A stretch of DNA of 64,000 nt from Plantago ovata (Eukaryota; Streptophyta; Magnoliopsida; Lamiales; Plantaginaceae): NCBI GenBank assembly GCA_028274465.1, contig CM051455.1, positions 134,078,096 to 134,142,095 on the forward strand. Direction: 5' to 3'. Shown one piece after another: positions 1 to 11,200 of the stretch (its first letter is position 1; the number at the start of each line of letters is the position of its first letter). The position numbers and the translations under genes were made by a program. Below the pieces are notes generated by a model, which did not search any database, was not told where the DNA came from, and saw nothing but the letters and a program-made list of their open reading frames with translations.

Positions 1-3000
1 TAAATATTGAATTCTACTTGTCGTGCGTTAATGAGTGTATTATTTAATGTGTCGTGAAAGCATATATATTTGTGTACGAGCTACGTAAGATAAATATATT
101 TTGACGTTAGTACTAATGGTTATTCCACGTACTATGTATAGTTAAAACTACTACGATGTGTTAAGCACATGAAGTCTTTGTAAAAAGGTTTTTAAGTATT
201 GTGTATATATAGATTAGTAGATTAAATAGTTTTGATAAGTTGTTAAATATTTTGGGGTCTTACAAGTAATATATTGACACTGTGGTCTAATTTTCTCTTT
301 TCTTTTTTTTTTTTTGGGCGGGGGGGCGGGGGGGGGGGTAACTCTATCTATTGGATTTGGGGTGGTACTTGTGTTACTATATCCATATCCATGTCCATGC
401 ATGATATCTTGAATTTTCTGCCACCAATGTGTATGAAAAATTCAAAAAACAATTAAGAAATGAAAGTTTGATGAGCAATCGATTTTAATGTGACTTACTA
501 AATGTGTTGATCTAGTTGGCCCCACTTTTTAGGCTAAATTGAACCCTTGCGATTTATATGGTTTATGAGTAATGTACTGACGTTGTGGCTACATATTCTC
601 TATATTACTCGGATTCCATCAATAAATGACATGAAAATCTGTGGCAACAAGGTTTGTGCCCAAATAATCCATTGCACGGGCAATAAGTGTCCTGTAACAT
701 ACTGATTATGTTTGATAAATCTGTTTTGTGTTTTCTTGGGGTAAATCTATATATATGTGGTGTTACCAGTGTTACTAATATCCATATCTATACATGATAG
801 ATTTTATTATTTTTTTGTGCCATTAATGCATACGTTCAATTGAAATTAAGAAATTAACATTGGATGAGAAATCCAATTTAAGTTGACTTACTAAACATCT
901 TGAACTTGAGATTTACTTTCACATCCGTCCAGTGATAGCTATATTTAGATTCATATTTTGTCACCTTATCGTTATATGCCTTAATATAATAAAGATAAGA
1001 AAGTTAACGGTTCTATATTATCCCTATGTTTTTATTTTTTCTTGGGGGACCCATGATTGGGGGAGTTTTGTGCTTTATACATGTCTGTGAATTAGAAGTT
1101 ATGTTGATAAGATTAATGGACTCCCATAACAAATTCGCAGATGAAGACGATACATGCTGGTGGAAGTAGCATGGCAGGGCAAAGTGAAGGGACAGCTGGT
1201 CCTCAGGAAAAGGTAATGTATTATTAATACTAGAATGCGTTGTGATTCTACTCAATAAGCAATATTATGTAATACACTAATTTGTAACAGGTTAATCTGT
1301 GTGTTAAACTTTGTTATCTGTGTGACTGTGACAGAAACAAAATCTAGTTCTTAGTTTTAGACTGAAAAGCAGTGCTTGCAAATTAACAATCCACAATCAC
1401 AAGTCTGAAATGTGCAAGACATGGGTGTTATTTACAATGTGCAAGTCATTCGTGTTGTTATTTACAGTTAGGAAAACGAGCTATAGCCTATATACTAATT
1501 GAAACTGCAAATAAAGTTAGATTATCTAGAGATCACATAGTTCACTACATTTTTCAAAAGAATTATGGGATCATTACAAAAAACCATTGTGTTATATGCT
1601 ACTATGTTCATAACCCCTCATTTCATCCTTTTATTGAATAATTTATTTATGTATTTATTTATTTTGGGTTGACAGAAGAGAAGAGTAGGCAGTGATGATA
1701 GTACTACCTGCTGGTGCCATCAGTGCCATAACAAATCTAACAGGGAAGAAGCTTTACGGTGCAGAACGTGCAAAAAGTTTTACTGTGTGAGATGTGCTCG
1801 TAAATGGTATGGGATTCTTTTTGAAGTTTCTGTCTTACATTTGTTAGTTTATATTACTACATTCTGTTGTTTCTGAGAAATTCTTTTGTTTGAAATGGCA
1901 ATTAGACTAGCAGTTATGTGGCAATTTTTTTATTTAATTTTATTTTCTATCAAACTTTCTGTTATTTCTTCTGGAAGATATTCCTTTTACCATATAGACA
2001 TGCAAAACAACCACTATATAGTTGACATTTAGAAGGGATATAATACATGTTCCCAATAAGGAAGCGTGTTGCTTATATAACACAAAAATCCATCATGTAG
2101 ATTCTTCTTGTTAATATTATATTTTATTTAATGCTTCCAGAAGTTGTACCGTATTTTAGTGAGAGTGGCTTGTATTTTCACAAGATGTTTTCCTTATTGA
2201 ATATGATATGATGGATGCCATGCCATTTATGCACGTCGAAATCTTATGGTTATTTCGAGAAAATGCAACTTTGTAAATAGTGTTCCCTTGACTTTTTTTA
2301 TTTTTTATTTTTGGACTTTGGACTTTGGTTTTGGTTTTGAATCGTGATTGCTCCTCTTATCTTGTACTCCTCTGGCTTCAATGTATTTTTTAAGTTTTTG
2401 CAGGAAAAAAGATTCGAGTGTAAATTGTAGCCATTCAATTATATGTTGAGAGTTTTTAATTTTTTTCCTCCAACATTGTATGTTAACCAAGCAGCTGGTA
2501 AATTCTATGCTGAAGTTGTTTTCTACCTGCATGCTTTTGCACTTGTTGTCTAAACTCCAAGTGCTGCCTCTTGTGAATTACAGGTATCCAACAATGGATG
2601 CTGAATCATTCAGGGAATTTTGCCCACTGTGCCACAATATTTGCAACTGTGGAGATTGTTTGCAAAGTGTGAAGGTCTATGTCTATTCTTAGTATGTATC
2701 AACTATTTGGATTGGATATTATTTTATGCTTACTAACACTGTCTTTTGTCAACACTTGACTTGCTGAACTGCAGATCAAGGATCTGGGGGTTCCTGAAAA
2801 TGTTTTTCATTTTTCGACTTACATAATACAGGCACTTCTCCCTTCTCTGAAGAAGTTTAATGATCAATGTCCAGGTAACACACCCATTGCCTGAAGGTTT
2901 CAAAGAGCAATCTGGATTGTTTCTTCTTGGCATAATAGGCATATTGATTTTGTTGTCTGAGAAAGGTATTCAAAAGTAGAACATGCTAATTATCGAACAC

Positions 3001-5513
3001 ATCGTACGTGGACTTCCACGGGCGATTGATCAATTCTGTTATGTGGGTCACTGGTGCATTTAATCTCAGTTGCCCAGTGATTTTCAGTTTGTGTAGTGGT
3101 TTCAGACCCTCTCTCTCTCTCTCTGCCTCTCAATGTGTGTCGCATGAACATCAGCATTTGGTGAAATAATGATCTTATATTTTGTAATTGGACGAGGAAT
3201 CATTTTTCGTTGTAGAACCTTTTATGCTTACTGTTGATATTGTAAATCTTGTCCTGGTTTGCACAGACAATGTGGTGACTAATATACAACTATGATATAC
3301 TAGTTGGAGATATGAGTGACTTTGTGGACTATCAACTTTTTAGTTTCCCTGTCTGTTTTATCTTAGATATTTGCATTCTTCATTTTAGATAATGAGGTCA
3401 CGGAATTGCTTGATCGAGCACACAACGTACTTCCTCTTCCTGTAGAAGAATATGGCGTTCCAGTTTTCAAAGGCCCCTGGCTCTGCTCGTGTCCGGAAAA
3501 TGGTGGGTCGAGCCAAACCACATTAAAAGCTTCTTCTAGAGAGCCGGGTGACGATAACTATTTGTACTATCCCCCAGGTTCAGAAATAAATTTTAATGAA
3601 ATGGCGCACTTTCAGTGGCATTTCTCTAGAGGTCAACCTGTTATTGTTCAGAATGTGCGAAGTAGAACTTTTGAGTTTAGCTGGGATCCAAAAGTTCTGG
3701 ATCGTGCTCTCGAGCTGTACAGGAAGACATCAAAGAATTGTCTGGATGTCATGGTCATGAACTGCTCCAGTTGGAGGGAGGTTAGTCTTTATATTCCAAA
3801 TATATGCACTACGGCGTTCAACAAATTTGAGTGGTGACCAACAAAATCTTGACAGATTAATTCTGGATACTATTTCCATTTTAATGTTTTTTGTGATGAT
3901 AGTTTTTCAACTAGAACTGTTGGTTGGTGAAAGAAAAAGACTTATATTTGACACTTTTGTGGTGGCACACATGGAATACATGCAACTGTCAATTGGCATC
4001 CTGTGATAAATTTCTGAAGAAAATATTATATGAAAAACGCTAACACGATGACAAACACCAAGTTATTACATTACTACCTCATTTATTAGTTAGTGAACTA
4101 AGTTATGTTACGTTGCCTTCTTGCTTTATTTTTTCCCTTTTGTTATTGCGTAAGCACTATATGATTTGATTACTTTATGATATTCAGGAGAAGAGCACCA
4201 TGAGAGGTTTTCTCAAAGGGTATAGTAATGCCAAAAATATACTTAATCTGGAGGAGTGGCCTTTAGCTAATGATTTCAAGAGCTACTGCCCCGCCATTAT
4301 GCGGATGCAGTTAGATGCTTACCGATGAGAAACTACACACATCCAGCTGGTTGTGTGAACGAGCCAGCCAAACTGCGACCTGTGGATGTTGGGCCAAAGA
4401 TATCTGTGCATTATGGTCCTCGTAGAGCAGATCAGAGATCCAACTCCATATCACGGCTGAAATATACATTTCCTGATAGGGTACTGTTGTAGACTAACAT
4501 TCTTCATGCTATTCATGAATCTATCCATGTGTATCTTAGTCTATGAGCATCTTGATTGAACGTGCGAAGTTTTTCATTTTTTTTTTATGTGCTCCATGCA
4601 GTCTGGTACTTACTCATTAGCATTTAATGTTACATATATCATACAGGCCACAAAAATAATGTATTTGTGTTCAATTGCTCATAACTTCCTGTCTATGTTT
4701 TGATTATGGTACATTTGTATTTGGTGCAGAATAAGAATACAGCTATACTTTTCCAAGTTGAAATTGCATTTTTACCTGGATACTGGCGCATGCATTACTT
4801 GCTAACCTTATTCTTAAAGCTTAAATTTTTCTTACAGCATGTACAAATATACATAAAGTCTCACGCACTCACATAACACTTGCATGCTTTTTGCATCTCT
4901 TTCAATCGTTGGCATAAAGGAACTTCTTTTGGTATAATTTCTTACAAAGTCACCCTACACTTAGCTTCCCAAGTTCCCATGCTTCCACTTGTATTGTATC
5001 GTAATGCCTCCGTATGTACCCTTTAATATGTGAAGAGGAATATTTGAAAATGGGAGTTTCTGGAAGTGGGGAAAAACATCATTTTGGTTTAGAGGAACTA
5101 GGGCTTTTTTTTTTCTCTTTTCTTTTAAAAGCTTCAAACGGGCTGAAATGTGGACTAATTAATTATGAATAATTGAAAATTGTGAATCACCAGAGGCTGT
5201 GGTGAAGATATCTAATCTTTATGGGTCATATTACAAAATGAACTTTAGTGATGTTACTAACATACTGCTTGCAGACGTCAATACTTACGTATTATATGCT
5301 GTACTATTGGATTTTTCATGTATATAATGGTAGCTGTTCAGTGTTTTATGAATTCATTCCTTAGTCCGATAGATGTGCATTAACCCCAGCCCATTCATTT
5401 CTTTTTCTTTCTTCTTCGCCTTTTTATATTATATTATTATTTTCCTGTTGGAATGCACTTTATTTTAGTCCGAACCTTCTATTTTTAGGATGTTTTCGTT
5501 TTAAGTTATGTTT
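1..5513. repeat. Left copy of an approximately 5.5-kb near-identical direct repeat
   Basis: This block reappears at 8289-13793 with roughly 1% substitutions plus many homopolymer length differences, judged by eye over exons and introns. The copy already matches at base 1, so its left boundary lies outside the window. Its right boundary is the run of Ns. It contains exons 1-6 of the JmjC gene. It may be a genuine tandem duplication (period about 8.29 kb) or an assembly-retained second haplotype. Confidence 0.9.
1141..4480 (+). pseudogene. JmjC/RING-like gene, copy 1: frameshifted and lacking its 3' exons
   Basis: Six exons match the intact copy: 1141-1212, 1676-1806, 2584-2674, 2775-2874, 3389-3780 and 4188-4480. 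They encode the RING-like zinc module (CHQC, CRTC, YCVRC and CNCGDC pairs) and the first part of the JmjC domain (the [14 protein letters not shown] block). Exon 6 is 293 nt here against 294 nt in copy 2. One T is missing from a T run near 4274-4276, which shifts the frame and gives a TGA at 4326-4328. Exons 7-11, which carry the second half of the JmjC fold, are absent, and the sequence runs into the N gap at 5514. If translated it would end inside the JmjC domain. The deletion could also be a base-calling error, since copies differ often at homopolymers. Family assignment is firm; pseudogene status is likely but depends on the assembly. Confidence 0.75.
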
Positions 5514-5613
5514 NNNNNNNNNNNNNNNNNNNNNNNNNNNNNNNNNNNNNNNNNNNNNNNNNNNNNNNNNNNNNNNNNNNNNNNNNNNNNNNNNNNNNNN
5601 NNNNNNNNNNNNN
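5514..5613. other. Assembly gap of exactly 100 N
   Basis: One hundred consecutive Ns, the usual placeholder for a gap of unknown size. It falls where the left JmjC copy loses similarity to the right copy, so the order and distance of the sequence on either side are not proven. Confidence 0.99.
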
Positions 5614-5628
5614 TTTTTGGTTAAATAG

Positions 5629-5838
5629 GGCCATATCTGTTCAACCCTGACCTCGAGAAGGTTGTTGTTCCTCCTTTCAGTCTGAAAGGATTCTGTAATT
5701 TATCTCAAATTATAAGTAGATCTACTTTGTTATTCATATGAAGAAACTAATTGATTTTCTGATTTCAGCATCTGATCTCTGTTTCTGGGACGAAGGATTT
5801 GTGCCACCACAAGGTTTCGAACCAGAGATCGGGGTATG
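5629..5838 (+). other. Two short exon-like coding stretches just after the gap (unidentified)
   Basis: After an AG at about 5629 there is an open stretch reading GPYLFNPDLEKVVVPPF in one frame. After a second acceptor (TTTCAG ending 5768) another stretch reads FWDEGFVPPQGFEPEIG and ends at a possible GT donor near 5837. Both have protein-like composition. I do not recognise the family. They do not match the missing 3' exons of the JmjC gene, so they could belong to another gene interrupted by the gap. Confidence 0.3.
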
Positions 5839-6204
5839 GTTTAGTATTACTAATTTATTCATTTGCACTCTCTTGTAAGCATTTCTGCAAATGTCTCAAT
5901 GTTAGTTCATATTGAACTCTGCAATCTTTTTCCAACCTGCAACTTGATACCGGATAAGATCGGTTGAACTATGTTGTGCGTAGGAACTGAGCTGGCATAT
6001 TCAATTCAAATGCATGGGCAATAAAAGGGAAATTGCATTAAGGACTCTTAATGATTAATTTCACTTTTATTGTTTAGTTCAGATTAAAATGCACTTTTTG
6101 ACTTTCCTATAAAGCCACGTGCATTAAGATAAGTATTGCATTTTCCTCTAAATCCCATTCCTGTCTTCATTTACCAAATCTGCAAACACTCATAATCGGA
6201 TAGA

Positions 6205-6482
6205 TTTTCTGTGTGTGTGTGTGTGTGTGTGTGAAAACCCTCATAATTGGATAGATTTTCTCTCTCTCTCTCTCTGTGCAAACCCTAACAATTGGATAGA
6301 TTTTCTCTCTCTCTCTGTGCAAACCATCATCTCTCTCTCTCTCTGTGCAAACCCTCATCTCTCTCTCTCTGTGTGCAAAACCTCACAATTGGGTAGATTC
6401 TCTCTCTCTCTCTCTCTCTCTCCCTTCTCTCTCTCTCTCTGTGCAAACCCTCATCTCTCTCTCACTCTCTCTCTCTCTATGA
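6205..6482. repeat. Compound GT/CT microsatellite with interspersed short repeats
   Basis: A (GT)n tract at about 6211-6232 is followed by many (CT)n tracts. These are separated by repeated short blocks such as CAATTGGATAGATTTT and TGTGCAAACCCT. Open frames across it are low-complexity artefacts. It lies upstream of a possible 5' leader (6480-6800) for the downstream JmjC copy. Confidence 0.85.
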
Positions 6483-7141
6483 ATTAAAGGGGATTTGAAG
6501 GTTTGAAACTCACTAACCCTCCTTCATTTTCTCTCTTAGGTTTTCAGCATAAGGAACAACACCTATCCGAATTTATAGTGCAGGAAACCGACAATTGTGA
6601 AGGTAGAAACGATCTCTTGTCTCTCTCTCTCTCTATGCATTCTGCCCTAGGGTTTCATCTAGTTATTTTCCCTTCTTCAATTATCTTCATCAGCAGCTAA
6701 AACATCTCCAAATACCTCTTGTTAGGTGGTTAAACAAGGGAAGCAAAGAAGAACCTCTACGAGTTGTTAATTTTGAAAAAATCCAAACTTAAAAAGGTGG
6801 GTGATAAATCTCTTAAGTATTTTTTTTTAAAAATTTCTTTTGGAGGTTTAATTTGCTGATATGTGTTTTAGAATGATTCTAATATGAAATCTTGTGTTGA
6901 TTAAAGTGTTATGTGCTCTGGGATGATTGTTAATAATGCTTGTGATAGTTAAGTACATGTTCAGTTTGAGAAACCGAACCAGCGGGGAATTCTATGATTT
7001 CGGGGGTCAAACTATTTTTATGGTTTTTTGTGATTTTTCAGGGTATGGGAAGATGCGTCAGTAGGTTAATTTTAAAATTTGGGAATTTTTAGAATTTCCT
7101 AAGATTTTATATAAAATATCTACTGGGACTGTGCACGTGCG

Positions 7142-7692
7142 CCCGTTTGCTGATAACGAATCTTTTGATCAGAAAACTATGATTTATGTAACACAGAAGA
7201 TTGTTTCGAGTCTTTTCTTTTTACTGGAGTTAAATCAATATGTGAGCGTCTGTTTCTGAATTTTATAGAATTTTGGAAATTAACTGTGATTTATTAAAAA
7301 TGTTGTATTAAAACTGCTCATTTTCTGCGCTTTGCTGATAAAGAATTTTCTGACTAGGATATTATGATTTCTGGACCATAAAGAATTTTATGGAACCTCA
7401 TCTTTTTACTGGAATTAAATCAAGGTGTTAGGGTATGTTTCTGAAGTTTGTAGGATTTTATAGATGCACTGTGATTTATTATAATTGTCATAGAAAACTG
7501 CTCACTTTCTGCGTCTTGCTGATAACAAACGTTTCTGACTAGAAAATTATGATTTCTGGGTCAAAAGGAAATGTAGTGAACCTTATCTTTTTGCTGGAGT
7601 TAAATAATCGTGTTAAGTTCTGTTTTTGAATTTTGTAGAATTTTATAAATTTTCTGTGATTTGCTAAAAATGTTGTGGTAGAACTGCTCACT
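7142..7692. repeat. Three imperfect tandem units of about 180-190 bp
   Basis: Units begin near 7142, 7332 and 7515. Each contains TTTGCTGATAA or TCTTGCTGATAA, then ATTATGATTTCTGG or similar, CTTTTTACTGGA, TTTGTAGAATTTTA or similar, CTGTGATTT and AACTGCTCA. They have diverged by substitutions and small indels and lie in non-coding DNA. Confidence 0.7.
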
Positions 7693-7843
7693 GATTAGAG
7701 ATGAACTTATACTATGGACTATATGACATTTCTAAGGGTTGTTTAGAACTTGAAGTATTTTATCTATGTAATACTGCATTACAAAGGAATATGTGATATA
7801 TTTTGTTATCTTATAAGAACTGATAAACTAATGATGGAACTCT

Positions 7844-8066
7844 GAGGTAATCCCCCTCGTTAAAAAGTTCACGGTAAATAAGCCATCGAGGTAATCCCCC
7901 TCGTTAAAAAGTGCACGGTAAATAAGCCATCGAGGTAATCCTCCTCGTTAAAAAGTGCACGGTAAATAAGCCGTCGAGGTAATCCCCCCCTCGTTAAAAA
8001 GTACACGGTATTAAATCCGTCGAGGTAATCTCCCCTCGTTAAAAAGTACATGGTAATCAAGCCATC
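7844..8066. repeat. 44-bp minisatellite, five units
   Basis: Units at 7844, 7888, 7932, 7976 and 8022 have lengths of 44-46 bp. Each starts GAGGTAATCC, then CCCTCGTTAAAAAGT, a CACGGTA-like block and AAGCC(A/G)TC. Units 2 and 3 are almost identical, while unit 4 carries extra Cs. A minus-strand open frame through it is a by-product of the repeat. Confidence 0.9.
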
Positions 8067-8288
8067 TCACTACTTTGTCAACGAATCCATCAAAAGCTAA
8101 CTTACCGAGAAGGAGGTATAATCCTTCAGGGCTCTTCGAGAATTACATCATATAAACTTTTAGCAAAATAAAAATTAGTAGTAGTTAGGCTATATTGTTT
8201 TGTGGTTCTTAAATTTATATAGTAGACTATGGTAGGATTTTAAAGTAGGTATATGAAAGTACACTACTCCCTAGGATTATATATGGAT

Positions 8289-11200
8289 TAAATATTGAAT
8301 TCTACTTGTCGTGCGTTAATGAGTGTATTATTTAATGTGTCGTGAAAGCATATATATTTTGTGTACGAGCTACGTAAGATAAATATATTTTGACGTTAGT
8401 ACTAATGGTTATCCCCACGTACTATGTATAGTTAAAACTACTACGATGTGTTAAACACATGAAGTCTTTGTAAAAATGTTTTTAAGTATTGTATATATAT
8501 AGATTAGTAGATTAAATAGTTTTGATAAGTTGTTAAATATTTTGGGGTCTTACAAGTAATATATTGACACTGTGGTCTAATTTTCTCTTTTCTTTTTTTT
8601 TTTGGGCGCGGGGGGGGGGGGGGGGGGGGTAACTCTATCTATTGGATTTGGGTGGTACTTGTGTTACTATATCCATGTCCATGTCCATGCATGATATCTT
8701 GAATTTTCTGCCACCAATGTGTATGAAAAATTCAAAAAACAATTAAGAAATGAAAGTTTGATGAGCAATCGATTTTATGTGACTTACTAAATGTGTTGAT
8801 CTAGTTGGCCCCCCACTTTTTAGGCTAAATTGAACCCTTGCGATTTATATGGTTTATGAGTAATGTACTGACGTTGTGGCTACATATTCTCCATATTACT
8901 CGGATTCCATCAATAAATGACATGAAAATCTGTGGCAACAAGGTTTGTGCCCAAATAATCCATTGCACGGGCAATAAGTGTCCTGTAACATACTGATTAT
9001 GTTTGATAAATCTGTTTTTGTGTTTTCTTGGGGTAAATCTATATATATGTGGTGTTACCAGTGTTACTAATATCCATATCTATACATGATAGATTTTGTT
9101 TAATTTTTTGTGCCATTAATGCATACGTTCAATTGAAATTAAGAAATTAACATTGGATGAGAAATCCAATTTAAGTTGACTTACTAAACATCTTGAACTT
9201 GAGATTTGCTTTCACATCCGTCCAGTGATAGCTATATTTAGATTCAGATTTTGTCACCTTATCGTTATATGCCTTAATATAATAAAGATAAGAAAGTTAA
9301 CGGTTCTATATTATCCCTATGTTTTTATTTTTTCTTGGGGGACCCATGATTGGGGAGTTTTGTGTTTATACATGTCTGTGAATTAGAAGTTATGTTGATA
9401 AGATTAATGGACTCCCATAACAAATTCGCAGATGAAGACGATACATGCAGGTGGAAGTAGCATGGCAGGGCAAAGTGAAGGGACAGCTGGTCCTCAGGAA
9501 AAGGTAATGTATTATTAATACTAGAATGCGATGTGATTCTACTCAATAAGCAATATTATGTAATACACTAATTTGTAACAGGTTAATCTGTGTGTTAAAC
9601 TTTGTTATCTGTGTGACTGTGACAGAAACAAAATCTAGTTCTTAGTTTTAGACTGAAAAGCAGTGCTTGCAAATTAACAATCCACAATCACAAGTCTGAA
9701 ATGTGCAAGACATGGGTGTTATTTACAATGTGCAAGTCATTCGTGTTGTTATTTACAGTTAGGAAAACGAGCTATAGCCTATATACTAATTGAAACTGCA
9801 AATAAAGTTAGATTATCTAGAGATCACATAGTTCACTACATTTTTCAAAAGTATTATGGGATCATTACAAAAAACCATTGTGTTATATGTTACTATGTTC
9901 ATAACCCCTCATTTCATCCTTTTATTGAATAATTTATTTATGTATTTATTTATTTTGGGTTGACAGAAGAGAAGAGTAGGCAGTGATGATAGTACTACCT
10001 GCTGGTGCCATCAGTGCCATAACAAATCTAACAGGGAAGAAGCTTTACGGTGCAGAACGTGCAAAAAGTTTTACTGTGTGAGATGTGCTCGTAAATGGTA
10101 TAGGATTCTTTTTGAAGTTTCTGTCTTACATTTGTTAGTTTATATTACTACATTCTGTTGTTTCTGAGAAATTCTTTTGTTTGAAATGGCAATTAGACTA
10201 GCAGTTATGTGGCAATTTTTTTATTTAATTTTATTTTCTATCAAAACTTTCTGTTATTTCTTCTGGAAGATATTCCTTTTACCATATAGACATGCAAAAC
10301 AACCACTATATAGTTGACATTTAGAAGGGATATAATACATGTTCCCAATGAAGGAAGCGTGTTGCTTATATAAACACAAAAATCCATCATGTAGATTCTT
10401 CTTGTCAATATTATATTTATTTAATGCTTCCTGAAGTTGTACCATATTTTAGTGAGAGTGGCTTGTATTTTCACAAGATGTTTTCCTTATTGAATATGAT
10501 ACGATGGATGCCATACCATTTATGCACGTCGAAATCTTATGGTTATTTCGAGAAAATGCAACTTTGTAAATAGTGTTCCCTTGACTTTTTTTATTTTTAT
10601 TTTTGGACTTTGGACTTTGGTTTTGGTTTTGAATCGTGATTGCTCCTCTTATCTTGTACTCCTCTGGCTTCAATGTATTTTTAAGTTTTTGCAGGAAAAA
10701 AGATTCGAGTGTAAATTGTAGCCATTCAATTATATGTTGAGAGTTTTTAATTTTTTTTCTCCAACATTGTATGTTAACCAAGCAGCTGGTAAATTCTATG
10801 CTGAAGTTGTTTTCTACCTGCATGCTTTTTGCACTTGTTGTCTAAACTCCATCATGTGCTGCCTCTTGTGAATTACAGGTATCCAACAATGGATGCTGAA
10901 TCATTCAGGGAATTTTGCCCACTGTGCCACAATATTTGCAACTGTGGAGATTGTTTGCAAAGTGTGAAGGTCTATGTCTATTCTTAGTATGTATCAACTA
11001 TTTGGATGGGATATTATTTTATGCTTACTAACACTGTCTTTTGTCAACACTTGACTTGCTGAACTGCAGATCAAGGATCTGGGGGTTCCTGAAAATGTTT
11101 TTCATTTTTCGACTTACATAATACAGGCACTTCTCCCTTCTCTGAAGAAGTTTAATGATCAATGTCCAGGTAACACACCCATTGCCTGAAGGTTTCAAAG

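Noticed and set aside
6215-6487. Ser/Leu-rich ORF
   Set aside because: It is a translation of CT microsatellites only.
7869-8060. 63-codon repeat protein on the minus strand
   Set aside because: It is produced by the 44-bp minisatellite, whose unit length changes break the frame, and there is no promoter.
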